A stretch of 64,000 bases of DNA. It comes from Bacillus xiapuensis (GTDB taxonomy: Bacteria; Bacillota; Bacilli; Bacillales; Domibacillaceae). Below, piece after piece: positions 1 through 7,563 of this stretch (the first letter of the stretch is position 1; each line of letters begins with the position of its first letter). The translations under genes were made by a program, and so were the position numbers. Where the stretch lies: NCBI RefSeq assembly GCF_002797355.1, contig NZ_KZ454940.1, positions 186,001-250,000 of the forward strand, given 5' to 3'. The notes beneath the pieces were generated by a model that saw only the letters and a list, made by a program, of their open reading frames with translations, ran no database searches and was not told the DNA's origin.

Positions 1-195
1 AATCAGTGGTTTGACTGGATCAATCACGGGATTAACAACTGGAGCCTTTCGGGTATACTTGGGTTCTTCCGTTAACTTCGGTGCTTTTCTTATGGACTGT
101 CGTGAGCAGCTGAAATCTTTAGCAAGCTGCCGAATCGACCTTCCTTCTTTTACGTGTAATTTTCTGATAAGCTCAATATTAGCCATCTTTAACAT
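1..195 (-). CDS. istA: IS21-family transposase IstA, N-terminal part (runs off the left edge)
   Basis: The first 65 codons of an IS21-type IstA are present, reading off the window edge. An ATG at 193-195 follows a good GGAGG at 203-207. The protein begins MLKMANIELIRKLHVKEG and continues with a helix-turn-helix region (SIRQLAKDFSCSRQSIRK), the normal DNA-binding start of IstA. The DDE catalytic core and the istB helper ATPase would lie outside the window. The 30-base repeats at 258-320 fit the end of an IS21 element, which places the outer boundary at 320. The reading frame is intact as far as visible, so the element may still be complete. Family assignment rests on the N-terminal pattern and the end structure. 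Confidence 0.8.
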   Translation of the reverse strand, partial: MLKMANIELIRKLHVKEGRSIRQLAKDFSCSRQSIRKAPKLTEEPKYTRKAPVVNPVIDPVKPLI

Positions 196-257
196 TCCTT
201 TTCCTCCTGCATCATTATGTTCTGGACAAACACAATGATACGGGATTGAGTGTTAAA

Positions 258-320
258 GGTGGTCAACTTTTGCATTAGCGATGAGCACTGAAGTGGTCAA
301 CTTTTAGTTTAGCGTTTACA
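258..320 (-). repeat. Tandem terminal repeats of the IS21-family element
   Basis: Two related units of about 30 bases lie in direct orientation at 258-287 and 291-320. Both contain GTGGTCAACTTTT followed by TTAGCG. Read on the minus strand the outer unit starts TGTAAACGC, so the element begins with TG, as is usual for IS21-family ends, which carry multiple repeats that bind the transposase. The interrupted transposase sequence resumes at 321, so 320/321 is the insertion point. Confidence 0.7.
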
Positions 321-1005
321 GTAAGATTTAGAGCCGTCTCTGCTGACTACCTGAATCTCCGGATGTTGTTTCAGCCATGCCGTCACGTCTTCTGATTCTC
401 TCGTGGGCAGTACTTCTAAAGGCTGGTGTGTCTTTAAGTCAACGATTATGGTGCCGTAAGCAGATCGCTTTTTGAAGGCAAAGTCATCGATTCCTACAAA
501 AGGGAGAAGGCTTTCTTTCAGGTAAATCCATGCTTTTCACAAGCCGAAGCAGCGTGTCATGGCTGACCCGAATATGAAGTGCTTTGCATGATCTTTCTGC
601 GGCCAAGCAATTTGTAGAAAGGGTCAATTCCGTTAATATCTTTTCTAAACGGGTCGTTTTCCGTCTATATGAATGCGCCCACGAAAGCCTCTCGGTAAAA
701 ATCTTTCTTGAACAGGAGGGCTCGTCACAAAACCATTTGCGCAGTCGGATTTGAAGAGTTACATGTCGTCCGGATATCGGGAGATCATCGATTTTGCGGG
801 TATAATGGCTATGCGCCCGGCTGGAAAATACATCACATGAAGGGCATCGGGCCGAAGAGGAAGATATATTCATTATGCAAAAGAGTTCATTATCTGACAC
901 ATGTTCATGGATCATATCAATCGGACTGTTAAACTGAAAAAGTAGTTGTGTCCTGCCCATCATATTGGACCACTCCTGTTCGCTTTTACATTTCCTATAC
1001 CCCAA
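321..1005 (-). pseudogene. ISL3-family transposase, interrupted and frameshifted
   Basis: This is the N-terminal part of an ISL3-family (IS204/IS1001-like) transposase. The zinc-binding start shows CPSC and later C-x4-C (FCDEPSCSRKIF), followed by the helix-turn-helix region. A likely start is the ATG near 963 (MGRTQLLFQF). The frame breaks near 500: the first frame ends in PFCRNR, while the next frame continues as PFVGIDDFAFKKRSAYG, which is the start of the catalytic domain. At 320/321 the gene is cut by the IS21-type element. Two independent lesions make it a dead gene. It marks the left side of the island as a repeated landing site for insertion sequences. Confidence 0.85.
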
Positions 1006-1050
1006 AAACTTCTAAAAGATGCATTCACCAAAAAAGCGTAAGAGCCAATT

Positions 1051-1235
1051 CGACTTGACGTCTACAAGATACTCAACAGCTTTTTATTTGATTACTCCAA
1101 TGGCTTTCTGGAGGGATTAATAACCTGACAAAAGTCATGAAGAGGAATGCCTTTGGTTTTAGAAATTTCCTGCGGGCAAAGGCGAGAATACTGCTTTTAC
1201 ATAAGTATAAAAAAATTGGAAGTCATGTTGGGTAG
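1051..1235 (+). pseudogene. ISL3-family transposase, C-terminal remnant
   Basis: In the opposite orientation to the preceding fragment, the plus strand reads RLDVYKILNSFLFDYSNGFL and then, after a frame break near 1125, LTKVMKRNAFGFRNFLRAKA. The pattern YSNG-x-x-EG followed by K-x-x-KR-x-x-G-x-R-x-F is the C-terminal end of the ISL3-family catalytic domain. The rest of the gene is missing. Because it is inverted relative to the 321-1005 fragment, it is either from a second copy or the product of a rearrangement. Confidence 0.75.
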
Positions 1236-1279
1236 GAGGAGGTTCTGCCTCACTCCACCCCAACATTTGACATAGAACC

Positions 1280-1334
1280 AAAAAAACAGGGGCCGCCCTC
1301 AAAAGTCGGTTTCACCGACTTTTGGGACAGCCCC
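1280..1334 (-). terminator. Rho-independent terminator of the peptide operon
   Basis: On the minus strand a long hairpin with a perfect inner stem (ACCGACTTTT/AAAAGTCGGT, loop of 3) and a GGGGC/GCCCC outer stem is followed directly by TGTTTTTTT. It lies 18 bases past the stop codon of the last precursor gene. The outer sequence GGGGCTGTCCC also resembles ends of some Bacillus insertion sequences, so the hairpin may have been recruited from one. Confidence 0.85.
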
Positions 1335-1352
1335 TTTATGTAGCTTTATTAC

Positions 1353-1541
1353 TTAACCCGCACTGGAAAAGCTTGAGCCTGTAGCAAAACTTCCACCACA
1401 TGAACTAGCAGAAGAGAAAGTAGATGTTGTAGCTGCGCTACCGGCTGTTGTAAAACCTGCAAATTCAGTTGCATCAACTTGTTCCTCTATATAAAGTGCT
1501 TGCGTATTATTATCAACAGACTTAACTAAATCTTTATTCAT
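1353..1541 (-). CDS. RiPP precursor peptide 1 (62 aa)
   Basis: Last gene of the operon. The ATG at 1541 has a strong ribosome site (AAAGGGAG, good spacing). The N-terminal part, to about residue 27, is a charged leader containing LYIEEQ at residues 16-21, a motif found in all three precursors here. From residue 28 the sequence is almost only small residues: 11 Ser, 6 Thr, 6 Gly, 1 Cys and several Ala and Phe, ending in SSAG. Such a core is what YcaO/LanB enzymes act on: Cys, Ser and Thr become azol(in)es, and Ser and Thr become dehydrated. It shares an STF element with the other two cores. Leader and core boundaries are inferred; the cleavage site is unknown. Confidence 0.9.
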   Translation of the reverse strand: MNKDLVKSVDNNTQALYIEEQVDATEFAGFTTAGSAATTSTFSSASSCGGSFATGSSFSSAG

Positions 1542-1564
1542 TCTCTACACTCCCTTTATTATCC

Positions 1565-1726
1565 TTAACCTGCTGAAGATGCTGTTGCAGTTGAACTTGC
1601 ACTTGCAGCACATCCTCCAAATGTTGAATAAGAACCGAAACAACTTGCAGAACCCCAAGTTCCAGCCACTTCATTTAATTGATCATCTTGTTCTTCAATA
1701 TATATGTTCTCATTTAATTCTTCCAT
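1565..1726 (-). CDS. RiPP precursor peptide 2 (53 aa)
   Basis: A short gene between precursors 1 and 3. The ATG at 1726 lies 8 bases after GGAGG (1736-1740). The leader (residues 1-21) contains IYIEEQ at 8-13 and ends with LNEVA at 17-21, also present in precursor 3. The core (residues 22-53) begins GTWGSASCFGSYSTFGG and has 9 Ser, 4 Thr and 2 Cys, ending in SSAG like precursor 1. The WGSASC start slightly recalls lactazole-type cores, and the SSAG end recalls goadsporin. A second in-frame ATG five codons upstream overlaps the ribosome site and is less likely to be used. Confidence 0.9.
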   Translation of the reverse strand: MEELNENIYIEEQDDQLNEVAGTWGSASCFGSYSTFGGCAASASSTATASSAG

Positions 1727-1777
1727 TGCAACTTCCTCCATTCCTTTTATTAACCATTTAAACTATCTGTCTACAAA

Positions 1778-1945
1778 TTAACCTTGACAAGAAACTGTAG
1801 AAACAGTATTTACTGTAGATCCCGGGCAAGATCCACTAGAAAAAGTACTGACAGACCCCAATGATGAAGCAACTTCATTTAGTTCAACTTGTTCTTCTAA
1901 ATAAATAGTAGAATCTGTTGGTTTTGAATCGCTCAACTTACTCAC
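1778..1945 (-). CDS. RiPP precursor peptide 3 (55 aa)
   Basis: First of the three precursor genes in transcription order, starting 24 bases after the permease gene. The start is GTG at 1945, preceded by AAAGGAGGTGA, one of the strongest ribosome sites in the operon, which fits a need for high precursor output. The leader contains IYLEEQ at residues 14-19 and LNEVA at 22-26. The core (27-55) holds 10 Ser, 4 Thr and 2 Cys, includes STFSSGSC, and ends VSCQG. Its core differs from the other two by more than point changes, so the operon should yield at least three products rather than copies of one. Confidence 0.9.
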   Translation of the reverse strand: MSKLSDSKPTDSTIYLEEQVELNEVASSLGSVSTFSSGSCPGSTVNTVSTVSCQG

Positions 1946-1969
1946 CGATTTCACCTCCTTTCAAGTAGT

Positions 1970-2725
1970 TTATTGGATTTTAAATAGCCTTTTGGCAAAA
2001 AAGTACAACAATACAAATAATCCTAATAAAATAACAAGATATTGATACATAGGTAACCAAGGTTCATTACTTAATCCTAAGTTGTACTGTATGGTATCAT
2101 TTAAAAAGAGCATTGGGTTCCACACTAAATACTTGTAGTAATCCTGAGGGTCATTTCCAGCAATTGATACAAATAGATTTGTCATGGTTACTGAGAACAT
2201 CAAAATCAGCATAATTGGTATTAACATACTATTTGCTGTCTTCCCATTGCGAAATACTGATGAAACGATATAACTCAATGGATACAGGCACAATAACGTG
2301 AAATTAGAAATAATAATAATTTTCACTAATTCAATAGCCTCAATAGGAATAATGACACTGTATAAATACAATGTAATAGTTAGAAAAATATTTAAAATCA
2401 CAAATACACCTAAGCCAAGGCCAATGAAATATTTAATAAATGTTAAATCAGTTTTAGTTAACCATTCAAATACTTTTTCAGATCTTTTATCCGATAAATA
2501 TATTGTTGCACCGGAGAATGAAAAGGAAAATATAGCCATCAACACAGAAAAGGAAATGAACTGCCCCTTAATCATATAGTCTAACGTTTTAGTATCTATA
2601 GAACTCTGTTTTGTTAACATAAAGGATATCCCTAAAAAAATAAATGTTGGTAGTAGATTCCCAAATAAAACACCCACGTTTCTAAAAGTTTCAAGAAGAT
2701 AGATTTTTGTAACTTGTAAAATCAT
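1970..2725 (-). CDS. ABC-2 type transporter permease for the modified peptide
   Basis: A 251-residue protein with about six hydrophobic membrane segments (near residues 15-35, 55-75, 100-130, 130-150, 160-185 and 225-245), the size and shape of an ABC-2 permease. It overlaps the ATPase gene by 4 bases, so the two are co-translated. Together they form a two-component exporter that could carry the mature peptide out or protect the producer. No peptidase domain is present, unlike PCAT exporters, so leader removal must be done by something else, possibly the M50 peptidase at the start of the operon. Substrate is inferred from context. Confidence 0.85.
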   Translation of the reverse strand: MILQVTKIYLLETFRNVGVLFGNLLPTFIFLGISFMLTKQSSIDTKTLDYMIKGQFISFSVLMAIFSFSFSGATIYLSDKRSEKVFEWLTKTDLTFIKYFIGLGLGVFVILNIFLTITLYLYSVIIPIEAIELVKIIIISNFTLLCLYPLSYIVSSVFRNGKTANSMLIPIMLILMFSVTMTNLFVSIAGNDPQDYYKYLVWNPMLFLNDTIQYNLGLSNEPWLPMYQYLVILLGLFVLLYFFAKRLFKIQ

Positions 2726-3450
2726 CGGCTTTCCACCAACCTTTTCCCTGTAACCTTATAGAAGATATTCTCAATATCTAGAATTGAAGTGTCCGAATAT
2801 TTATTTTGGAGATTTTCTATTGTATCGGATTCAAGAATGATTCCTTTATCCATAATAGAAATCGTATTGAACAAGCTTTTATATTCATTAACCTCGTGGC
2901 TAATAACCAATAGTACTTTATCATTTCCTTTTACATATTTAATCAGAAATTGATTTAGATTTTTTTTCTTCTCTAAATCTAAATCAGCAAACGGTTCATC
3001 AAGTATGATTACAGGTTTATTTAACAGTACTGCTAGAAAGATTGCTACTGACTTTTTCTCTCCGCCGGAAGCACTTTTAACAAAATTACTACCTATTTTT
3101 TCTATTTCCAACAATTCATATAACTCCCGGTCGAAGTAATAATCTTTGGTGATTTTTTTAAAAAACTCTAATAATTCTCTGATTCTTATATTAGGAAAAA
3201 TATTAAAATCTTGATATTGGACAGCAGCTTCCAATAATAATGTTTGATTATCTGAAAGATGCATTGTACCAGAATCCTGTTTTAATTCCCCATCAATAAT
3301 TCGAACTAATGTTGTTTTTCCAGAACCATTTTTCCCCAACAACAGATGGCACTTTTTGCTTTCTAAAACTAAGTTGATTCCCTGTAAAATTTGATTTCCA
3401 TTAAATTCTTTCTTAATTTTGTCGATAATCAATTTCAATTTGACTCTCAT
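2722..3450 (-). CDS. ABC transporter ATPase of the peptide operon
   Basis: A 242-residue ABC ATPase. Walker A reads GKNGSGKTT (near residue 39), the signature is SGGEKKS, and Walker B with the catalytic Glu is VIILDEP followed by FADLD; the switch His is in VISHEV. It pairs with the permease that overlaps its stop codon. Start choice is uncertain: the ATG at 3450 sits very close to AAAGG, and a TTG four codons later is an alternative. Function in export or self-immunity is inferred from position between the modifying enzymes and the precursors. Confidence 0.9.
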   Translation of the reverse strand: MRVKLKLIIDKIKKEFNGNQILQGINLVLESKKCHLLLGKNGSGKTTLVRIIDGELKQDSGTMHLSDNQTLLLEAAVQYQDFNIFPNIRIRELLEFFKKITKDYYFDRELYELLEIEKIGSNFVKSASGGEKKSVAIFLAVLLNKPVIILDEPFADLDLEKKKNLNQFLIKYVKGNDKVLLVISHEVNEYKSLFNTISIMDKGIILESDTIENLQNKYSDTSILDIENIFYKVTGKRLVESR

Positions 3451-3463
3451 ACCTTTCTATAAT

Positions 3464-4099
3464 TTATTCAACAGAAAAAGCAAAAATAGGTAACCGAGAA
3501 TCGTTAAAACTCTTTAAAATTTCTACTTGATATTCAACTAGTGTAATTCCAGCAAAAATAGTCCCTTTCAGTTCTAATTCAGTTGCTTTTAAACTAAGTT
3601 GATGTCCCAGTAGTCCGCTTATAGCATTCATATATCGATAATTACCTAAATTGTTTTCTCTCGGAATATTATTAACTTTCCATTCAAAAAAGAACACCCC
3701 ACTAGCATCATGCATTTCTGTTTGTAAATAAAGAGTTTCCCTTGAAATAGATTCTTTATCCAATTTAGTTTTTAATACCCAATTCTCATCTTCCCTGTAA
3801 TATACTCCTTGAAAATTTCGATTAATTAATTCGTTATTGTCAATAAAACAAATTTCTACATAATTTTCTATCTGCAAACCTTTGATGATAGTCTCACCGT
3901 GGTTAACTATTTTTTCTAGTAAATCTAGATTTAAGTGATTAATATCTTTACTGAAGTATCTAAAAGATTCTCTTTTTTCTATAACATCCAAAATTGTTTT
4001 CGTTTTTAAATCTAGCTTTATTTTTGATATATCAATATTGTTAGCTAGAAAATTAATGGAATTTAGATTTCTACTTCTTTCTACAAACTCCTTATACAC
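3464..4099 (-). CDS. SagB-like FMN dehydrogenase (nitroreductase fold), second copy
   Basis: A 211-residue nitroreductase-family protein. The N-terminal region has EKRESFRYFSKD, the family's phosphate-contacting Arg/Ser element, and the C-terminal half has the helix NYRYMNAISGLLGHQLSLKA and the stretch GTIFAGI, as in thiazole/oxazole-forming dehydrogenases. It would oxidise azolines to azoles using FMN. The GTG start at 4099 follows GAGGTGA and abuts the stop of the upstream fusion gene. Two dehydrogenase domains in one operon are unusual; one may act on thiazolines and the other on oxazolines, or one may be a structural partner. Specific role not provable from sequence. Confidence 0.8.
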   Translation of the reverse strand: MYKEFVERSRNLNSINFLANNIDISKIKLDLKTKTILDVIEKRESFRYFSKDINHLNLDLLEKIVNHGETIIKGLQIENYVEICFIDNNELINRNFQGVYYREDENWVLKTKLDKESISRETLYLQTEMHDASGVFFFEWKVNNIPRENNLGNYRYMNAISGLLGHQLSLKATELELKGTIFAGITLVEYQVEILKSFNDSRLPIFAFSVE

Positions 4100-5632
4100 T
4101 TAGTTCACCTCAATGATAAAATTGACTACTTCATTCGATTTTTTTATTCCTAATAAGTTTAATATTTCCCGTTCGTTGAATTGGGTGATCATTCTAAAGT
4201 TTAATTCGAAATATTTTCTTATAGAAAACAACTGTGAAAGCATGACTCCAGTGTTTAAATTTGCTATTTTAAAACTAAAATTCTCGTATTTTTGTGATAT
4301 TAAATCAGTATCATTTGCAATAATAAAGTATCCCCTAACATCATTTTTTTTATCTTGCATTATTATATTTTTGTAAAAATTAGATATATCCTCATCAGAA
4401 ACATCCCTAACTTGATAGTATTGATTATCAAAATTATTGTAGAAATAAATTCCCAAACCATCAAATGAGTTTACTTCTAAATTTATATAAAATAGAAGAT
4501 TAGAATTTATATTTCCTCCACTTGGAGTATAACGTTTAAATTTTAATTTGTGATTTTTGTAAGCCATTGTGTATTTGAAAATACCATCAACATTTTTGGG
4601 GACAGAATTAGTACTATCTAATTTTTTCCATAAAAAAGATACTTGATTAAATATTCCTAATTTTAAATTTTTTTCTTTGAAATGAGTCAAATGGCTTGTC
4701 TTGTTAACATATTTGCTTGCTGGAAACTGGACTGCAACCTCATAATCATAGAGTGTCAACTCCTGTGATGAAGAAGTTCTTGTTCTCTTATCAATGACTT
4801 GATAATCTAGCATTCCACCAACATTTCGGTAATAGCCTTCTGTTAACAGATTATTCGATAGTTTCCCTATTTCTCTTAATAATAAAATTGATATATAATC
4901 ACTCAGAATATCTTCCTTAACATAGTTCTCAATCGAATTTCTTTCTGTTTTTATAAGATGATGTAAATAATTTGTAGTTGTTATTGCTTTTTTTGAAAAT
5001 ATAGGTCCTATCTGCCCAGAAACTCTATCAACGTACAATACATCTAATTTATCCGAAAGTTTACTCACTACGTTATCATTGAAATCTCTATCGGAAATGT
5101 AGACTATTAATTTTTTCAATTTTGGTGTTTTGACTTCTATATACTCATCTATAAACAATCTTTCAGCATTCAATCCGTACTTCGATAATTTTTTTTGAAT
5201 TTTATAGGTAAGCGCTTCTTCATCACATATTATGTAAACTATACTATCTTTCAAAATTTGATAAATATCTTCTAGATTTGTATGATTCTTAAACTTAGTC
5301 ATTTGTCTTATAAAAAATCTATCTTGATTAGTTAATTCTTTATTGTCATAGGCTTGAACAAGACAACCTTTCATAAACAAAATTTCAAGTAACTTATCAA
5401 TATCTTCTTTAGCAAAATCGGATTTCTCATATATCTCTTCCAAAGTAATTCCTTGCTCTAATAATGGAAATAAACTGTATACTAATTTTGCTGCTAGCGT
5501 ACCATTTAATTTAAAAGGACCATCTGACGGTCCATAAATTGTTACACCTTGATGATAGATAGTATGGATATTAGGAATTAACTTTGGCTGTTTTGGAAAC
5601 TGGACCATTGGATCATTTATTAATAGCGACAC
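4100..5632 (-). CDS. Fusion of leader-recognition (RRE)/partial E1-like region with SagB-type dehydrogenase
   Basis: A 510-residue fusion. Residues 1-95 look like an RRE winged helix: GPFKLNGTLAAKLVYSLFPL, then an EEI...DIDKLLEILFMKG pattern ending the domain. Residues about 125-210 resemble half of a Rossmann-like E1 fold. From about 270 to the end is a SagB/McbC-like dehydrogenase, shown by KFKRYTPSGGNINSN, then GLGIYFYN and a C-terminal helix (FSFKIANLNTGVMLSQLFSI). It probably binds the shared leader motif and oxidises azolines. The GTG start overlaps the preceding gene by 20 bases. The E1 zinc-binding half is absent here and is supplied by the next gene, so a normally single partner protein looks split across two. 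Confidence 0.75.
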   Translation of the reverse strand: MSLLINDPMVQFPKQPKLIPNIHTIYHQGVTIYGPSDGPFKLNGTLAAKLVYSLFPLLEQGITLEEIYEKSDFAKEDIDKLLEILFMKGCLVQAYDNKELTNQDRFFIRQMTKFKNHTNLEDIYQILKDSIVYIICDEEALTYKIQKKLSKYGLNAERLFIDEYIEVKTPKLKKLIVYISDRDFNDNVVSKLSDKLDVLYVDRVSGQIGPIFSKKAITTTNYLHHLIKTERNSIENYVKEDILSDYISILLLREIGKLSNNLLTEGYYRNVGGMLDYQVIDKRTRTSSSQELTLYDYEVAVQFPASKYVNKTSHLTHFKEKNLKLGIFNQVSFLWKKLDSTNSVPKNVDGIFKYTMAYKNHKLKFKRYTPSGGNINSNLLFYINLEVNSFDGLGIYFYNNFDNQYYQVRDVSDEDISNFYKNIIMQDKKNDVRGYFIIANDTDLISQKYENFSFKIANLNTGVMLSQLFSIRKYFELNFRMITQFNEREILNLLGIKKSNEVVNFIIEVN

Positions 5633-6212
5633 AATCTAACACCTCATTTAATTGATTTATCATTTCATCACTACTATAATCATGGAAATCACATTGTTTA
5701 CACTTTGTGTAGCCTAGTATTTGTTTATTTTTAAAAGTATAATAATCAAAGGAATAGATTGAAATTTGTCCTACAAATCCCGTTTCTTTAAATGCACTAA
5801 TAAAACTCTGTGCAAAAATTGAAAATTCCACTTCTAAAACATTATCTACTAAGCTGTAGTCTTTTTTCATAAATAATTTCTCATACATTATAGAGTTGAA
5901 ATAATACTCCTTTAACCTTGCAATGGAGCATTCGATACATATTTCACCCTTCTGATATTCTGGTTTATGAACACCAGGGATAATTACTGTATCTACATCA
6001 AAAAATATTGGAATTACATTGCAGTTAATCACCTTTACTGCACTTAGAAATTCCTCAATGTATAAACCATCATATACTAGAAATAAAATAGACTCTTTCG
6101 AAAGATCGGAAATTTCAAAATAATTAACCGATCTAACTTGGAAATTTTTCTTGCGAAACTGTTGGCGCAAAGAAGATTTTGCAGTACCAATCCCCGACAA
6201 AAAATAATTCAT
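5613..6212 (-). CDS. E1-like (Ocin-ThiF type) cyclodehydratase partner, C-terminal half with zinc ligands
   Basis: A 199-residue protein with two CxxC pairs, GEICIECSIARL near residue 100 and YTKCKQCDFH near 170, the tetrathiolate zinc site of E1-like TOMM partner proteins. The segment IPIFFDVDTVIIPGVHKPEY before the first pair matches the VGP-type lead-in of that family. It lacks the N-terminal leader-binding winged helix, which appears at the start of the downstream fusion. It should work with YcaO to position or activate the precursor. The start has GAGGAG at good spacing. The family call is by motif arrangement; exact role inferred. Confidence 0.7.
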   Translation of the reverse strand: MNYFLSGIGTAKSSLRQQFRKKNFQVRSVNYFEISDLSKESILFLVYDGLYIEEFLSAVKVINCNVIPIFFDVDTVIIPGVHKPEYQKGEICIECSIARLKEYYFNSIMYEKLFMKKDYSLVDNVLEVEFSIFAQSFISAFKETGFVGQISIYSFDYYTFKNKQILGYTKCKQCDFHDYSSDEMINQLNEVLDCVAINK

Positions 6213-6247
6213 TCATACTTCTCCTCTCAAATTTTAAAATTTTGATA

Positions 6248-7501
6248 TTAAGAAAACGGCAATGGTAAAGGATTAATTAAATTCTCACTAAAATATCCAT
6301 AAATCTCTTTCGCAAAAGTTTTTACTCTCTTACTGTCGTGAAAACGAGCTGAATGGACAAATGATATTGGCTGTAAAGATGGAATTGTAACTTTTACTGC
6401 TTTTAATCGATTTTCTTCACATTCTCGGTTCGTTAAATTTGTCACATACACTTTGTGCCCTAAACTTTCCAATTTCTTGATAAGATACCTTAATTCTTCT
6501 CCATACGAGGAAAATTGAATTTCATTAGTAGGAATGCTACCTTTTGAAGAATTATTAAGAAATTCAAATGCGTATGCTTTTGAGGGATGCGCCATATATA
6601 GAGCACCTTCATCCACGTGATAAAAACTCATTGGATCTTGCTTCAATAAATTAGACTGTTTTTTGATTCCGTTTGCAAGGCTATAAATTACCGAAATGAG
6701 TTCTTTCTTCAATTTACTTATAGCCTTTTTTGGACAAGTATTTGAAGAAAACATAACAACATTTCTAATTGATTCAGAGAAGTGAGTTTCTGCCCTAAGA
6801 CAAAAAGTATAAACTCCGTTAATGGTCGATGCATCGTATAGAGTAGTTTTTCCTAAAAAAGGGCTACTGAAAATTTCTAAGTCCTCACTACACTCTTGTT
6901 TATCTATTTTTTTTAAAGGTCTTTTTAGTAACCAAAAGAGTGCAATTCCATCCCTTTCAATAACTTCATAAATCCCATTAATAACTGCCCGGGTATAATC
7001 TTGATGGATTGCACATCCGGTAGAAATTGGGTGAATTAATCCTTCCCCATTGTAATTGAAATGAGTATACAAATTTATATAAACTTGTGGAATATAGCAT
7101 CTTGATTGATCTGTTAAATTATAAGATTCACTCCATCTTAAATATTTCTTCTCAATTCCATTGCTGCTTGTCTCACTTTGATTTATTTTTGGAAAATCAG
7201 AAAGCGGCACAGCTAAATCTCCAAGTTCTTCTTGTGATGCAATTACCTGTTGACTAACAGGTATGCTATTTGCTAATCGTTCATAAGCTTCCATTGTAGC
7301 TAAAAACATCGAATCTTCAACAGAGTCCCCTGTACCCGCACCTGTCAATTTAGATAAATGATTCTCTATTTTTTTACCCAGGTTTAAAGTGTAGTAGTGA
7401 TTGATATCTGAAATATGAACAATGCCAATGTTTGTTTCTTGCAATCCCCTAGGAGGAAATACGCTACGACTTCCGATTATACAATTATTATATATCTCCA
7501 T
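6248..7501 (-). CDS. YcaO cyclodehydratase (azoline-forming ATPase)
   Basis: A 417-residue YcaO-family enzyme, which uses ATP to cyclise Cys, Ser or Thr side chains onto the preceding amide and form thiazoline or oxazoline rings. ATP/Mg-binding motifs are visible: GAGTGDSVEDSMFLATMEAYERLA (given here by its two ends around residues 75-97), then STGCAIHQ and EVIERDGIALFW. The chain ends NPLPLPFS, which contains the C-terminal P-x-P-x-P typical of azoline-forming YcaO proteins and rules toward cyclodehydration rather than thioamidation. The ATG has AGAGGG upstream. It follows the dehydratase pair by 60 bases and precedes its E1-like partner. Confidence 0.93.
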   Translation of the reverse strand: MEIYNNCIIGSRSVFPPRGLQETNIGIVHISDINHYYTLNLGKKIENHLSKLTGAGTGDSVEDSMFLATMEAYERLANSIPVSQQVIASQEELGDLAVPLSDFPKINQSETSSNGIEKKYLRWSESYNLTDQSRCYIPQVYINLYTHFNYNGEGLIHPISTGCAIHQDYTRAVINGIYEVIERDGIALFWLLKRPLKKIDKQECSEDLEIFSSPFLGKTTLYDASTINGVYTFCLRAETHFSESIRNVVMFSSNTCPKKAISKLKKELISVIYSLANGIKKQSNLLKQDPMSFYHVDEGALYMAHPSKAYAFEFLNNSSKGSIPTNEIQFSSYGEELRYLIKKLESLGHKVYVTNLTNRECEENRLKAVKVTIPSLQPISFVHSARFHDSKRVKTFAKEIYGYFSENLINPLPLPFS

Positions 7502-7563
7502 AATATCCCTCTTTTTCTATTAATCATCAAAACTTTAATAATGGCCAACACATGTTAACTTGT

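Noticed and set aside
1579..1761. Plus-strand reading frame of 60 codons rich in Leu, Gln and His
   Set aside because: It is the antisense shadow of precursor gene 2 and has no ribosome site; the repeated codons are complements of Ser, Ala and Gly codons.
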